A stretch of 64,000 bases of DNA from Streptomyces neyagawaensis (GTDB lineage Bacteria; Actinomycetota; Actinomycetes; Streptomycetales; Streptomycetaceae), in contig NZ_JAMGBG010000029.1 in assembly GCF_023516595.1 (NCBI RefSeq), positions 171,361 to 235,360 on the forward strand. The letters run 5' to 3'. A program made the position numbers and the translations under genes. Below, in pieces: positions 1-8,662 of the stretch (positions are counted from its first letter, which is position 1; each line of letters starts with the position of its first letter). The notes beneath the pieces were generated by a model. That model worked only from the letters and a program-made list of their open reading frames with translations, had not been told where the DNA came from and did not search any database.

Positions 1-514
1 CCGCGGTGACGACCGCGGCCAGCCCGCCCGGCCGCAACGGATCGGCCACGCCCACCCGCCAGGGCCGGTCGGGGCCGGGCACACCGCACAGCTGGACGTC
101 GCCGCCGCCGTTGACGCTCACCCCGGCCGCACCCGCCTCGACCAGACGCAGGGCAGCCCGCTCGGTCGCCCACCCCTTCACCAGGCCGGTCGGATCGAAG
201 CGGCCCTCGTAGGTCGCGCTGAACCAGCCGTTGCTCACCCGCTCCGCCTCGGCGCACAGTCCGAGCACCTCGGCGACCTCCGGGTCGCACTCCTCGATGG
301 TGGTCTCGGCCCGCGCCAACCGGGAGATCTGGCTCTGCTCGCGATAGGTGCTGAACACCTCGTTCACGGTGTGCAGCCCGGCCACCGCCTCGTCGAGCGC
401 GGCCCTGATCGCCGCCGGCTCGCCTCCCCGGACGTCGAAGGAGAAGACGGTGCCCATGACCTCCTCGGCGTGCCGCAGCTGGGCGGGCGCGGCCGCCCCG
501 GCGGGTTCGGCCAC
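1..514 (-). CDS. apbE: FAD:protein FMN transferase (ApbE family), 3' part missing
   Basis: The enzyme covalently attaches FMN from FAD to a Thr/Ser in exported flavoproteins. Only the first ~171 residues lie in the window. The reverse strand from GTG 514 reads a typical ApbE start: EEVMGTVFSFDVR near residues 14-26, then DPTGLVKGWA and a VNGGGDVQL segment, which correspond to the conserved ApbE core. The start lies 4 nt after the stop of the FMN_bind gene, so the two are almost certainly cotranscribed and ApbE is the likely modifier of that protein. An in-frame ATG at the EEVMG methionine is a less likely alternative start. The C-terminal Mg-binding part is not visible. Confidence 0.88.
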   Translation of the reverse strand, partial: MAEPAGAAAPAQLRHAEEVMGTVFSFDVRGGEPAAIRAALDEAVAGLHTVNEVFSTYREQSQISRLARAETTIEECDPEVAEVLGLCAEAERVSNGWFSATYEGRFDPTGLVKGWATERAALRLVEAGAAGVSVNGGGDVQLCGVPGPDRPWRVGVADPLRPGGLAAVVTA

Positions 515-518
515 AGGA

Positions 519-1628
519 TCAGCCCGCCTGGTCGAGGGCGGACTGCACGGACTTCTTGTACCCCTCGCTGGTGTACGTGGCACCTGAGACAGCATCGATG
601 TCGGCGCTCCCTGCCGCGACGGCGTTCTGGTTGAGCTTGGGGATGGCGGTGCCGCTGATCTGGGTGGAGCGGCCACCGCTGGGCTGCTGGAGAGCCTCGG
701 CGTTGGTGATCCTGCCGTCCGTGACGGTGATACGGACCTGGACCGGCCCGTACTCCGTCTTGACGGCCGAGCCCGTGAGCACCTGGGTGCCCGTCGACTT
801 CCCGGCCCCGGAGTCCGCCGTGCCGCCGCCCGCGTCCTGCGAACCGCCCGCCTCGGCCCCGCCGCCCGAGCCCTGCCCACCCGAGCCCTGCGCCTTGCCC
901 GCCTGGTCGAGGGCGGACTGGAGCGACTGCTTGTAGCCGTCGCTGGTGTAGGTGGCGCCGGAGACGGCGTCGATGTCGGCGGAACCGGCGGCCACGGCCG
1001 CCTGGTTGAGCTTCGGGATCGCGGTGCCGCTGATCTGCGTGGACCGGCCGCCGCTGGGCTTCTGGACGGCCTCGGCCTTGGTGATCTTGCCGCCGGCCAC
1101 GGTGATACGCACCTGGACCGGACCGTAGTCGGTCTGCACGGTCGTACCTGTGAGCGTCTGCGCCCCCGAGCCCTGCCCGCCCGAGCCCTGGGCGCTGCCG
1201 GCCTGGTCGAGGGCGGACTGGAGGGACTTCTTGTAGCCGTCGCTGGTGTAGGTGGCGCCCGACACCGCGTCGATGTCGGCGTTGCCCGCGGCGACGGCCG
1301 CCTGGTTGAGCTTGGGGACGGCGTCGTTGCTGATCTGCGTGGACCGGCCGCCGCTGGGCTTCTGGACGGCATCGGCCTGGGTGATCTTGCCGCCGTCCAC
1401 GGTGATACGGACCTGGACCGGGCCGTAGTCGGTCTGCACGGCGGTGCCCGTGAGGGTCTGCGCGCCCGCCGCCACCCCGCCCTGGGCCGACGGAGCGCCC
1501 CCGGCCGCTCCGGCCTGTACCGATCCGGCCGGGTCCGAGGCGGGCTTCAGCGACAGCAGCAGCACGATGCCGGACACGGTGGCGGCGGTGGCGAGCAGGG
1601 TCCGCCGGATGGGGTGGCTCTTCTTCAT
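519..1628 (-). CDS. Secreted/membrane-anchored protein with three FMN_bind domains
   Basis: 369 residues. An N-terminal hydrophobic segment (about 10-27, after MKKSHPIRR) looks like a signal peptide or anchor. Three homologous FMN_bind domains of about 85 residues follow (about 57-144, 157-244, 282-369), joined by Gly/Ser/Gln/Ala-rich linkers. Each ends with the flavinylation motif DAVSGATYT; by analogy with NqrC and related proteins the Thr of SGAT (about T126, T226, T351) would carry FMN. The start is ATG 1628, with AAGGAG just upstream. It sits between a membrane haem/FAD reductase gene and apbE. Inferred role: a wire of up to three covalent FMNs moving electrons outside the membrane. The acceptor is unknown. 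Confidence 0.88.
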   Translation of the reverse strand: MKKSHPIRRTLLATAATVSGIVLLLSLKPASDPAGSVQAGAAGGAPSAQGGVAAGAQTLTGTAVQTDYGPVQVRITVDGGKITQADAVQKPSGGRSTQISNDAVPKLNQAAVAAGNADIDAVSGATYTSDGYKKSLQSALDQAGSAQGSGGQGSGAQTLTGTTVQTDYGPVQVRITVAGGKITKAEAVQKPSGGRSTQISGTAIPKLNQAAVAAGSADIDAVSGATYTSDGYKQSLQSALDQAGKAQGSGGQGSGGGAEAGGSQDAGGGTADSGAGKSTGTQVLTGSAVKTEYGPVQVRITVTDGRITNAEALQQPSGGRSTQISGTAIPKLNQNAVAAGSADIDAVSGATYTSEGYKKSVQSALDQAG

Positions 1629-1749
1629 CGCTCCTTCAGCTCCTGAAGTGAGAAGGCAGGTAGGGGGAAGCCCTGTGGGCGGTCCCATGGGCAGGGGTCG
1701 GTGGGGGACGGCCCCGTGGTGCGTGCGCGACGGCTTGCGGGCCCGTCGC

Positions 1750-3129
1750 TCACATCTCGAACGACTCGTGGTGGATGCGGCGGGTGGGGACGCCCGCCCC
1801 GCGCAGTGCCTCGTACACGCCCTGGGCGAACCCGGGTGGACCGCACAGGAAGACGTCGTGGCGCTCGATGTCCGGGATCTTCCGGCGCAGGGAGTCCGCC
1901 GAGATGTCGGGGCGCTCACCGTCCGGGCTGTTCACCGCGTACATCAGCCGTGCCCCGCGCTCCTCCGCGATCTGCGCGAGCTCGTCCCACAGCGCCAGGT
2001 CCTGGGTGCTGTTGGCCCGGTAGAGCAGGGTCAGATCACCGGCAGCGCCGGGCAGCGTCTCGAACAGGGCCCGCATCGGTGTGATACCCACGCCGCCGGC
2101 CACCAGCAGCACCTTGCCCCGGCTGCGCTTGGCGGCCGTGAGCGCCCCGTACGGGCCCTCGGCCCATACCCGGGTGCCGGGCTCCAGGTCGCGCAGGGCG
2201 GAGCTGTGGTCGCCGATCGCCTTGACGGTGATGCGCAGCATGTTGGGGCGCGGCGCCGCCGACAGCGAGTACGGGTGCGAGCTGAACCGCATACCGGGGG
2301 CCAGGAACCGCCAGCGGAAGAACTGTCCGGCCTCCGCGCCCATCCGGTGCAGCTTGCGCCCGCTCATCAGCACCGACACGATGCCGGGCGACTCCTCGAT
2401 GACGGCCTCGACGCGCAGCCGGTGCCGCATGTTCAGCCGGATCGGGGTGAGGATCCGGTACCAGACGACCAGCGCGGTCACCGACCCGTACAGCGCGTAC
2501 CAGCCCGTCTTCGCCTCGGGGGTGGCGGCGAACTCGTTGCCGGTGGTGATCTGGTGCCAGAACGTCAGGAACGTCGCCGCGTACGTCAGCAGGTGGGTGT
2601 GGTACCAGAGGTCGTACGGGATCCGCTTGCGGACCGGGCCGATCGAGATCAGCCCGATGAACACCAGCAGACCGGTGCCGATGGCGGCCTTGCCCATGTC
2701 CGGCAGCTGGTTGATGGAGTCGATGGTCTGCTGGAGGATCGCGGTGTGGGTCAGACCGGCCTGGAGGGCGTACCCGTACATCGTGAGGACGACGTGCGCG
2801 ACGACCAGGCAGAGCGTGTAGCGGCCGGTCATCGCGTGCCAGCGGGCGACCCGGTCGGAGCCGACCCGGCGTTCCAGTGCGGGCACCCGCGCCATCTGGA
2901 GGACCACGAGCGCCATCAGGTATCCGCCGAGCAGGCCCGTGATCCGGCCGGCGTTGACCATCTGGCTGCCCTGGTCCGCGATGGAGGGCGTGTTGTCCCA
3001 CCACAGCCACACGACCGCCGCCGCGCCCGCCCAGAAGGCGATCAGCAACGGGACGGCGGGGGAGCGGCGAGGTCGGATGCGGCGCATCGTCTGGCGGCGC
3101 GCGGCGCGACCTCCGGCGATCGTGGACAC
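1750..3129 (-). CDS. Ferric-reductase-like transmembrane flavocytochrome (FNR-type oxidoreductase)
   Basis: 459 residues. GTG 3129 has a GGAGGAA site 5 nt upstream. The N-terminal half has about six hydrophobic spans with His residues suited to bis-haem ligation (RWHAMTGRY, VVAHVVLT, WYHTHLLTY, FWHQITTG), as in the ferric reductase-like domain. The C-terminal half is a ferredoxin-NADP reductase module: HPYSLSAAP (FAD), GGVGITPMRAL (NAD(P)) and CGPPGFAQ near the end. It should take electrons from cytosolic NAD(P)H through FAD and haem to the outer face. The following FMN_bind gene (121-nt gap) suggests the flavinylated protein is the partner, rather than free ferric iron, but the acceptor is inferred. 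Confidence 0.85.
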   Translation of the reverse strand: MSTIAGGRAARRQTMRRIRPRRSPAVPLLIAFWAGAAAVVWLWWDNTPSIADQGSQMVNAGRITGLLGGYLMALVVLQMARVPALERRVGSDRVARWHAMTGRYTLCLVVAHVVLTMYGYALQAGLTHTAILQQTIDSINQLPDMGKAAIGTGLLVFIGLISIGPVRKRIPYDLWYHTHLLTYAATFLTFWHQITTGNEFAATPEAKTGWYALYGSVTALVVWYRILTPIRLNMRHRLRVEAVIEESPGIVSVLMSGRKLHRMGAEAGQFFRWRFLAPGMRFSSHPYSLSAAPRPNMLRITVKAIGDHSSALRDLEPGTRVWAEGPYGALTAAKRSRGKVLLVAGGVGITPMRALFETLPGAAGDLTLLYRANSTQDLALWDELAQIAEERGARLMYAVNSPDGERPDISADSLRRKIPDIERHDVFLCGPPGFAQGVYEALRGAGVPTRRIHHESFEM

Positions 3130-3232
3130 GGTTCCTCCGTGGTGGGCTGGACCCTTGGCCCACACGTACGTGCAGGGAGTGCCGTGTGTTCAACGTGGTG
3201 GGGAAACCGCTCGGCGAACGGGATGTTCCGTT

Positions 3233-3820
3233 TCAGCCGGTCGAGGGCGGCAGCGGCAACGGCAGCCCGGGCAGCCCGTCCAGGCTGGTCTCGACGTGCT
3301 CCTTGGAGCGGAAGTACGCGGTGAGCGAGTCGTCGTCCTCGCGCGCGAAGCGGCGCCCGTGCAGATCCCGGTCCTCCTCGTACGCCATGAAGGGCACCGC
3401 GTAGCCGCAGCTGTCGCGGACGAGTTCGGCCCGCACGACGACGACGGCGCGCAGACCGTGCAGGCCGGGGTCGATGTCCGGGAAACGCGCCAGGAGCTCC
3501 GGGAAGCGCGGGTCGTCACGGAAGACGGCCTCGCCCTTGCCATGGACGCGCACGATGGTGGGCGGGCCCTGGAAGGCGCACCACATGAGGGTGATCCGGC
3601 CGTTCTCCCGCAGATGCGCGATGGTCTCCGCGTTGGACCCCGCGAAGTCCAGGTAGGCCACGGTCTGTTCGTCGAGGACGGCGAACGAGCCCCGCAGGCC
3701 CTTGGGGGAGAGGTTGACCGTGCCGTCGGCGGACAGCGGGGCGGTCGCGGTGAAGAAGAGGGGCTGGGCCTCCATGAAGGTGCGCAGGCGGCCGTCTATG
3801 CGCTCGTAGGTCTTTCCCAT
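3233..3820 (-). CDS. Pyridoxamine 5'-phosphate oxidase-fold protein
   Basis: 195 residues. The sequence shows the split-barrel flavin-binding fold of the PNPOx family: FFTATAPLSADGTVNLSPKG near residues 22-41, then VAYLDFAGSNAETIAHLRENGRITLMW and GEAVFRDDP. A polar C-terminal tail with EDRDLHGRRFAREDDDSLTAYF is typical of actinobacterial members of unknown substrate, which bind FMN or F420. The start ATG 3820 lacks a strong ribosome site. The gene follows a hairpin at 3869-3907, so it is probably a separate transcription unit. The exact reaction cannot be read from sequence. Confidence 0.8.
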   Translation of the reverse strand: MGKTYERIDGRLRTFMEAQPLFFTATAPLSADGTVNLSPKGLRGSFAVLDEQTVAYLDFAGSNAETIAHLRENGRITLMWCAFQGPPTIVRVHGKGEAVFRDDPRFPELLARFPDIDPGLHGLRAVVVVRAELVRDSCGYAVPFMAYEEDRDLHGRRFAREDDDSLTAYFRSKEHVETSLDGLPGLPLPLPPSTG

Positions 3821-3868
3821 GACTCATGATTCTCGGCGTACATCGTTCGCCTGGCTGAGGAAATACGA

Positions 3869-3907
3869 ATTCCGGGTGGATCACCATTGCTGGGATCCAC
3901 CCGGAAT
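3869..3907 (-). terminator. Perfect 14-bp hairpin after the triple-repeat secreted protein gene
   Basis: Arms 3869-3882 and 3894-3907 are exact reverse complements with an 11-nt loop. It lies 83 nt past the stop of the minus-strand gene 3990-5234 and before the next minus-strand start. There is no long T run, which is common for Streptomyces terminators. Confidence 0.7.
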
Positions 3908-3989
3908 CGGAGCCGTCACTCGCCGGGCGAGCGGGTCGTCATGAGCGGCCGACCCGAACGGTGCCCACCCGGTGAGTTCGCGGCACGGC

Positions 3990-5234
3990 TCACTTGTTGA
4001 GCTGGCAGGGGGCGAGCTTCTCCAGGCCCTCGGGCTTGGCGGCGGCGCGGCCGATGGCGGTCTCGATGCGGTTCAGCGCGGCGACGCGCTTGTCCTCCAG
4101 CGGGCCGAGGATCGCGTTCTGGACGAAGTTGGGGCCACCCTGGCCGACCGTGTCGACGAGGCGCTTGTTGGCCTCCTGGATCTGGGTGTCGAGCAGCTCC
4201 AGGTTGCGCGTGACCTCGGCCTGCGCGGACGCCGGGATCGCGGGGAGGCTGCCCTCGACGGCCGGGCAGGAGATGGTGCCCGCGGCGCCCGCGTTGTTCT
4301 CGGCACCGGCGTTGCCGGCGTCGCCCGCTTCCTCGCCCGCACCGGCCTCGGCGCCAGCTCCGGCCTCGGCTTCCTCGCCCGCGCCCGCCTGGTCACCTGC
4401 GCCTGCGGCGCCGCCCTGGTTGAGCTGGCAGGGGGCGAGCTTCTCCAGGCCCTCGGGCTTGGCGGCGGCGCGGCCGATGGCGGTCTCGATGCGGTTCAGC
4501 GTCGCGATGCGCTTGTCCTCCAGCGGGCCGAGGATGGCGTTCTGGACGAAGTTGGCGCCGCCCTGGCCGACCGTGTCGACGAGGCGCTTGTTGGCTTCCT
4601 GGATCTGGGTGTCGAGGAGGGCGAGGTTGCGGTCGACCTCGGCCTTGGCGGAGGCGGGGATCGCGGGGAGGCTGCCCTCGACGGCCGGGCAGGAGATGGT
4701 GCCCGGGGCACCCGCGTCCTCGCCCGCACCGGCCTCGGCGCCGGCTCCGGCTTCCTCGCCCGCGCCCGCCTGGTCACCTGCGCCTGCGGCGCCGCCCTGG
4801 TTGAGCTGGCAGGGGGCGAGCTTCTCCAGGCCCTCGGGCTTGGCGGCGGCGCGGCCGATGGCGGTCTCGATGCGGTTCCGCGTCGCGATGCGCTTGTCCT
4901 CCAGCGGGCCGAGGATGGCGTTCTGGACGAAGTTGGGGCCACCCTGGCCGACCGTGTCGACGAGGCGCTTGTTGGCCTCCTGGATCTGGGTCTGCAGCAG
5001 GGCGAGGTTGCGGTCGACCTCGGCCTTGGCGGACGCGGGGACCGCCGGAAGGCTGCCCTCGACCGCCGGGCACGCAATGGTGCCGGGGGACGCGGCGCCG
5101 TCCTGCCCGTCGTTGTTGGCACCCTCACCGGCGAGAGCCGAACCCGCGATGACCGCTCCGGAGAGCACGACCGCGGCGGCGCCGCCGATGATCCCTACGC
5201 GACGCTTGTTGTACTTCGGAAGAGCCCTGGACAT
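3990..5234 (-). CDS. Secreted protein of three near-identical ~95-residue repeats, function unknown
   Basis: 414 residues. A basic start and hydrophobic stretch (about 12-35, ending SALAG) form a signal peptide. Three repeats follow (about 51-146, 178-272, 319-413), each running from a (T)I[AS]CPAVEGSLP start to an EKLAPCQLN end, so each has one Cys near either end (55/142, 182/269, 323/410), probably an intradomain disulfide. Repeat bodies are predicted helical (EVDRNLALLDTQIQEANKR; ILGPLEDKR). Linkers are Ala/Gly/Glu-rich (AGAGEEAGAGAE). No catalytic motif is evident; an extracellular structural or binding role is possible. Repeats are almost identical at DNA level, suggesting recent duplication or gene conversion. 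Confidence 0.75.
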   Translation of the reverse strand: MSRALPKYNKRRVGIIGGAAAVVLSGAVIAGSALAGEGANNDGQDGAASPGTIACPAVEGSLPAVPASAKAEVDRNLALLQTQIQEANKRLVDTVGQGGPNFVQNAILGPLEDKRIATRNRIETAIGRAAAKPEGLEKLAPCQLNQGGAAGAGDQAGAGEEAGAGAEAGAGEDAGAPGTISCPAVEGSLPAIPASAKAEVDRNLALLDTQIQEANKRLVDTVGQGGANFVQNAILGPLEDKRIATLNRIETAIGRAAAKPEGLEKLAPCQLNQGGAAGAGDQAGAGEEAEAGAGAEAGAGEEAGDAGNAGAENNAGAAGTISCPAVEGSLPAIPASAQAEVTRNLELLDTQIQEANKRLVDTVGQGGPNFVQNAILGPLEDKRVAALNRIETAIGRAAAKPEGLEKLAPCQLNK

Positions 5235-5361
5235 GCGGATGCCTCACTCGGGTCAGGTGTGGTCGGTGTGATCTAACGCGGCGCCTGCGTTCGGGGAGAG
5301 GTACGGGTAAGCGGTTTCGAGTGTTCAAGGCTTCTTGCTTTTCTCTTGAACTTCTCTCACG

Positions 5362-5397
5362 TTGACGATTCATGCAGAGTTCTGCATAATCATGCAT
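5362..5397 (+). promoter_or_regulatory. argH promoter overlapped by ARG-box palindromes
   Basis: TTGACG (5362-5367), 17-nt spacer, CATAAT (5385-5390). The spacer and -10 are covered by two inverted repeats: ATGCAGA-GT-TCTGCAT (5372-5387) and TGCAT-aatc-ATGCA (5383-5396). TGCAT-type half-sites are those bound by ArgR in Streptomyces, so arginine-dependent repression is inferred. Confidence 0.75.
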
Positions 5398-5468
5398 GGC
5401 AAGCGTCGGCCGCCGACGGTCGCGGCGGACGCCCGTGGAAGATCCACACCTCTCTAGGAGCAGCGCAA

Positions 5469-6899
5469 GTGAGCAGCAACAGCGGTGACGTTCGGCTCTG
5501 GGGCGGCCGTTTCGCCGACGGTCCCGCCGAGGCCCTGGCGAAGCTGTCCGCGTCCGTCCACTTCGACTGGCGGCTGGCGCCCTACGACATCGCGGGCTCC
5601 CGCGCCCACGCGCGCGTGCTGCACAAGGCGGGCCTGCTCACGGACGGCGAGCTGACCGACATGCTGGCCGGCCTCGACCGGCTCGAGGCGGACGTCGCCG
5701 ACGGCTCCTTCACCGGCACCATCGCCGACGAGGACGTGCACACCGCCCTGGAGCGGGGTCTGCTGGAGCGCCTCGGTCCCGACCTCGGCGGCAAGTTGCG
5801 CGCCGGCCGCTCCCGCAACGACCAGGTCGCCACCCTCTTCCGTATGTACCTGCGCGACCACGCCCGGGTCATCGGCGGCCTGATCGCCGAACTCCAGGAC
5901 GCGCTGGTCGGACTGGCCGAGGCCCACCCGGACGTGGCGATGCCCGGCCGCACCCACCTCCAGCACGCCCAGCCGGTGCTGTTCGCCCACCACGTCCTCG
6001 CGCACGTGCAGTCGCTGTCGCGCGACGCGGAGCGGCTGCGTCAGTGGGACGAGCGCACGGCGGTCTCCCCGTACGGCTCCGGTGCCCTCGCCGGCTCCTC
6101 CCTCGGTCTCGACCCGGAGGCGGTCGCCAAGGACCTCGGCTTCGAGCACGGCAGCTCCGGCAACTCCATCGACGGCACGGCCTCCCGTGACTTCGTCGCC
6201 GAGTTCGCCTTCATCACCGCGATGATCGGGGTGAACCTCTCCCGGATCGCCGAGGAGGTCATCATCTGGAACACGAAGGAGTTCTCCTTCGTCACGCTCC
6301 ACGACGCGTTCTCCACCGGCTCGTCGATCATGCCGCAGAAGAAGAACCCGGACATCGCCGAGCTGGCCCGGGGCAAGTCCGGCCGCCTCATCGGCAATCT
6401 GACCGGTCTCATGGCGACCCTGAAGGCCCTCCCGCTCGCTTACAACCGCGACCTCCAGGAGGACAAGGAGCCGGTCTTCGACTCCATCGACCAGCTGGAG
6501 GTCCTCCTGCCCGCCTTCACCGGGATGATGGCCACCCTCACCGTCCACCGCGAGCGCATGGAGGAACTGGCCCCCGCCGGCTTCTCCCTCGCCACCGACA
6601 TCGCCGAGTGGCTGGTCAAGCAGGGCGTGCCGTTCCGGGTCGCGCACGAGGTCGCCGGCGAGTGCGTCAAGGTCGCCGAGTCCGAGAACAAGGAGCTCGA
6701 CGAGCTGACGGACGAACAGTTCGCCAAGATCTCCGCCCACCTCACCCCCGAGGTCCGCACGGTCCTCAACGTCCCCGGCGCCCTCGCCTCGCGCAACGGC
6801 CGCGGTGGCACGGCCCCCTCCGCGGTCGCCACCCAGCTGGCGGAGGTCAAGGAGAACCTGGCCGTCCAGCACGCCTGGGCGACGGCGAAGCAGGGCTGA
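5469..6899 (+). CDS. argH: Argininosuccinate lyase
   Basis: Last step of arginine synthesis: argininosuccinate to arginine and fumarate, in the cytosol. 476 residues, the usual length. GTG 5469 follows AGGAG and starts SSNSGDVRLWGGRF, the conserved ArgH N-terminus. The fumarase/aspartase-superfamily signature GSSIMPQKKNPD is present near residues 281-292, with GRTHLQHAQP near 159 and SRNDQV near 115. It stands apart from other arg genes and has its own ARG-box promoter, consistent with ArgR control. Confidence 0.97.
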   Translation: MSSNSGDVRLWGGRFADGPAEALAKLSASVHFDWRLAPYDIAGSRAHARVLHKAGLLTDGELTDMLAGLDRLEADVADGSFTGTIADEDVHTALERGLLERLGPDLGGKLRAGRSRNDQVATLFRMYLRDHARVIGGLIAELQDALVGLAEAHPDVAMPGRTHLQHAQPVLFAHHVLAHVQSLSRDAERLRQWDERTAVSPYGSGALAGSSLGLDPEAVAKDLGFEHGSSGNSIDGTASRDFVAEFAFITAMIGVNLSRIAEEVIIWNTKEFSFVTLHDAFSTGSSIMPQKKNPDIAELARGKSGRLIGNLTGLMATLKALPLAYNRDLQEDKEPVFDSIDQLEVLLPAFTGMMATLTVHRERMEELAPAGFSLATDIAEWLVKQGVPFRVAHEVAGECVKVAESENKELDELTDEQFAKISAHLTPEVRTVLNVPGALASRNGRGGTAPSAVATQLAEVKENLAVQHAWATAKQG

Positions 6900-6992
6900 C
6901 GCCGACGCGGGTCACCCCCGCACCGCACAACCAAGGTCATCGCGGGTTACGTTGGTCGGAAGCCGTAAGGAGCCGACCGAACGGAGCCCGTG

Positions 6993-7964
6993 ATGCCCTT
7001 CGCGCGACTGGCCTCAGCGACCACCCCCACTTGCCACATCGGACTCGGCCTCGCCGCCGTCGGCCGCCCCGGCTACATCAACCTCGGCCGGGACGAGGAC
7101 CTCGGGCCCGACCGAGGCGTCGACGCGCTGCGCACCCGCACCCATGAACTCCTCGACGCCGCCTACGCGCAGGGCGTCCGCTACGTCGACGCGGCCCGCT
7201 CCTACGGCCGGTCCGAGGAGTTCCTCGCCGACTGGTTGAAGGCCCGCCCCGACATCGACGACATCGTCGTGGGCAGCAAGTGGGGCTACACGTACACCGC
7301 CGACTGGACCACCGACGCCGAGCACCACGAGATCAAGGACCACGGCGTCGCCACGTACGAGCGGCAGCGCGCCGAGACCGCCGAGCTGCTCGGCGACCGG
7401 CTCGACCTCTACCAGATCCATTCGGTCACCCCGGACAGCCCGGCCCTCACCGACAAGGAACTCCACGCCAAGCTGGCGGAAGCGGCCGCCCGGGGCGTCA
7501 CGATCGGCTTCTCCACGAGCGGCCCGGCGCAGGCCGACGCCATCCGGGCCGCCCTCACCGTGACGGTCGACGGCGAGCCCCTCTTCCGTACCGTCCAGTC
7601 GACGTACAACGCGCTGGAGACCTCCGCAGCCCCGGCCCTCGCCGAGGCGCACGACGCCGGGCTCACCGTGATCGTCAAGGAGGGCATGGCCAACGGCAGG
7701 CTCGCCGAGCCGCACGCGCCGGACGCGCTGCGAACCGTGGCCGCCGAGACCTCTCTCGGCTGCGACGCGGTCGCCCTCGCGTGGATCCTCCGTCAACCGT
7801 GGGCGGGCGTCGTGCTGTCCGGCGCGGCGACCGTCCACCAGCTCGCCTCCAACCTGCACGCGGCGGTGGTGGACCTCGACGAGGACCAGCTGACCCGGCT
7901 CGCGACACTCGCCGAGGAGCCCCGCGCCTACTGGGAGAAGCGCGGCAGCCTGCCCTGGCACTGA
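6993..7964 (+). CDS. Aldo/keto reductase
   Basis: 323 residues from ATG 6993; the GTG directly before it (6990) is an equally possible start. NADPH-dependent carbonyl reductase fold. The tetrad is visible: Asp and Tyr in YVDAARSYGRSE (about 61-72), Lys in VVGSKWGY and His in YQIHSV. C-terminal elements LAWILRQPWAGVVLSGA and the helix NLHAAVVDLDEDQL fit the family. It stands alone, 93 nt after argH and in the same direction; cotranscription is possible. Substrate unknown. Confidence 0.88.
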   Translation: MPFARLASATTPTCHIGLGLAAVGRPGYINLGRDEDLGPDRGVDALRTRTHELLDAAYAQGVRYVDAARSYGRSEEFLADWLKARPDIDDIVVGSKWGYTYTADWTTDAEHHEIKDHGVATYERQRAETAELLGDRLDLYQIHSVTPDSPALTDKELHAKLAEAAARGVTIGFSTSGPAQADAIRAALTVTVDGEPLFRTVQSTYNALETSAAPALAEAHDAGLTVIVKEGMANGRLAEPHAPDALRTVAAETSLGCDAVALAWILRQPWAGVVLSGAATVHQLASNLHAAVVDLDEDQLTRLATLAEEPRAYWEKRGSLPWH

Positions 7965-8046
7965 GCGGCACGGGCCGAGCGGTGCGTCGGCGCAGACGGG
8001 GCAGTACGCCGGTCGGGCGGCGCGCCGACCTCCACGCACGCACACC

Positions 8047-8111
8047 TGAGACGTGAGACACGTATGCCCGTGTTGAGACAAAGATGTCTCACATGGTCTA
8101 TGGTTGTCTCA
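8047..8111 (+). promoter_or_regulatory. TetR operator array and probable leaderless promoter
   Basis: A perfect palindrome TGAGACAAAGATGTCTCA occupies 8074-8091. Extra TGAGAC half-sites lie at 8047-8052 and 8054-8059 and the inverted half-site GTCTCA at 8106-8111, overlapping the start codon. TATGGT (8099-8104) is a possible -10, 6 nt before ATG 8111. This fits autorepression by the TetR protein of the operon. Confidence 0.7.
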
Positions 8112-8662
8112 TGGCTGTCGATCGTGACCATGTGCTGCGCAGTGCCGCGGCCCTGCTGACCCGCAAATCCACCGCGACCATGGACGAGGTCGCCAAGGCC
8201 GCCGGGATCAGTCGCGCGACGCTGCACCGCCACTTCGCGGGCCGGGACGCCCTCGTCCTGGCACTGGAGGCGCTCGGCATCGCCGAGTGCGAGGCCGCGC
8301 TGGACAGGGCCCGCCTGGACGAGGACCCGGCGCGCGACGCCGTACGACGCCTCGTCCGCGAGATCGAACCGGCCGCGGGCCTGCTCGCCTTCCTCTACAC
8401 CGAGAACCAGCTGTTCGAGGGGGAGGGCCAGAACGAGGGCTGGGCCAGGATCGACGACCGCATCGCGGCCCTGTTCAGACGCGGCCAAGCGGCCGGCGAG
8501 TTCCGCATCGACCTCACCCCGGCATGGCTCACGGAGGCGCTGTACGGCCTGCTGGCCTCCGGCGCCTGGGCGGTCTCGGAGGGCCGGGTCGCCGGCAAGG
8601 ACTTCACCCACATGATCGCCGAGCTGCTGCTCGGCGGCGCGGTACGGAGAGAGGAATCATGA
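8111..8662 (+). CDS. TetR-family transcriptional regulator
   Basis: 183 residues from ATG 8111 (MAVDRDHVLRSAA). The longer reading from 8084 would run through the operator and is rejected. N-terminal helix-turn-helix: TMDEVAKAAGISRATLHRHFAGRDALVLA (about 21-49), the TetR signature. The C-terminal ligand domain is helical and ends near VAGKDFTHMIAELLLGGAVR. Its stop overlaps the start of the MFS gene (ATGA), so the two are translationally coupled. Likely represses itself and the exporter through the TGAGAC palindromes and is relieved by a small-molecule substrate; inducer unknown. Confidence 0.92.
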   Translation: MAVDRDHVLRSAAALLTRKSTATMDEVAKAAGISRATLHRHFAGRDALVLALEALGIAECEAALDRARLDEDPARDAVRRLVREIEPAAGLLAFLYTENQLFEGEGQNEGWARIDDRIAALFRRGQAAGEFRIDLTPAWLTEALYGLLASGAWAVSEGRVAGKDFTHMIAELLLGGAVRREES

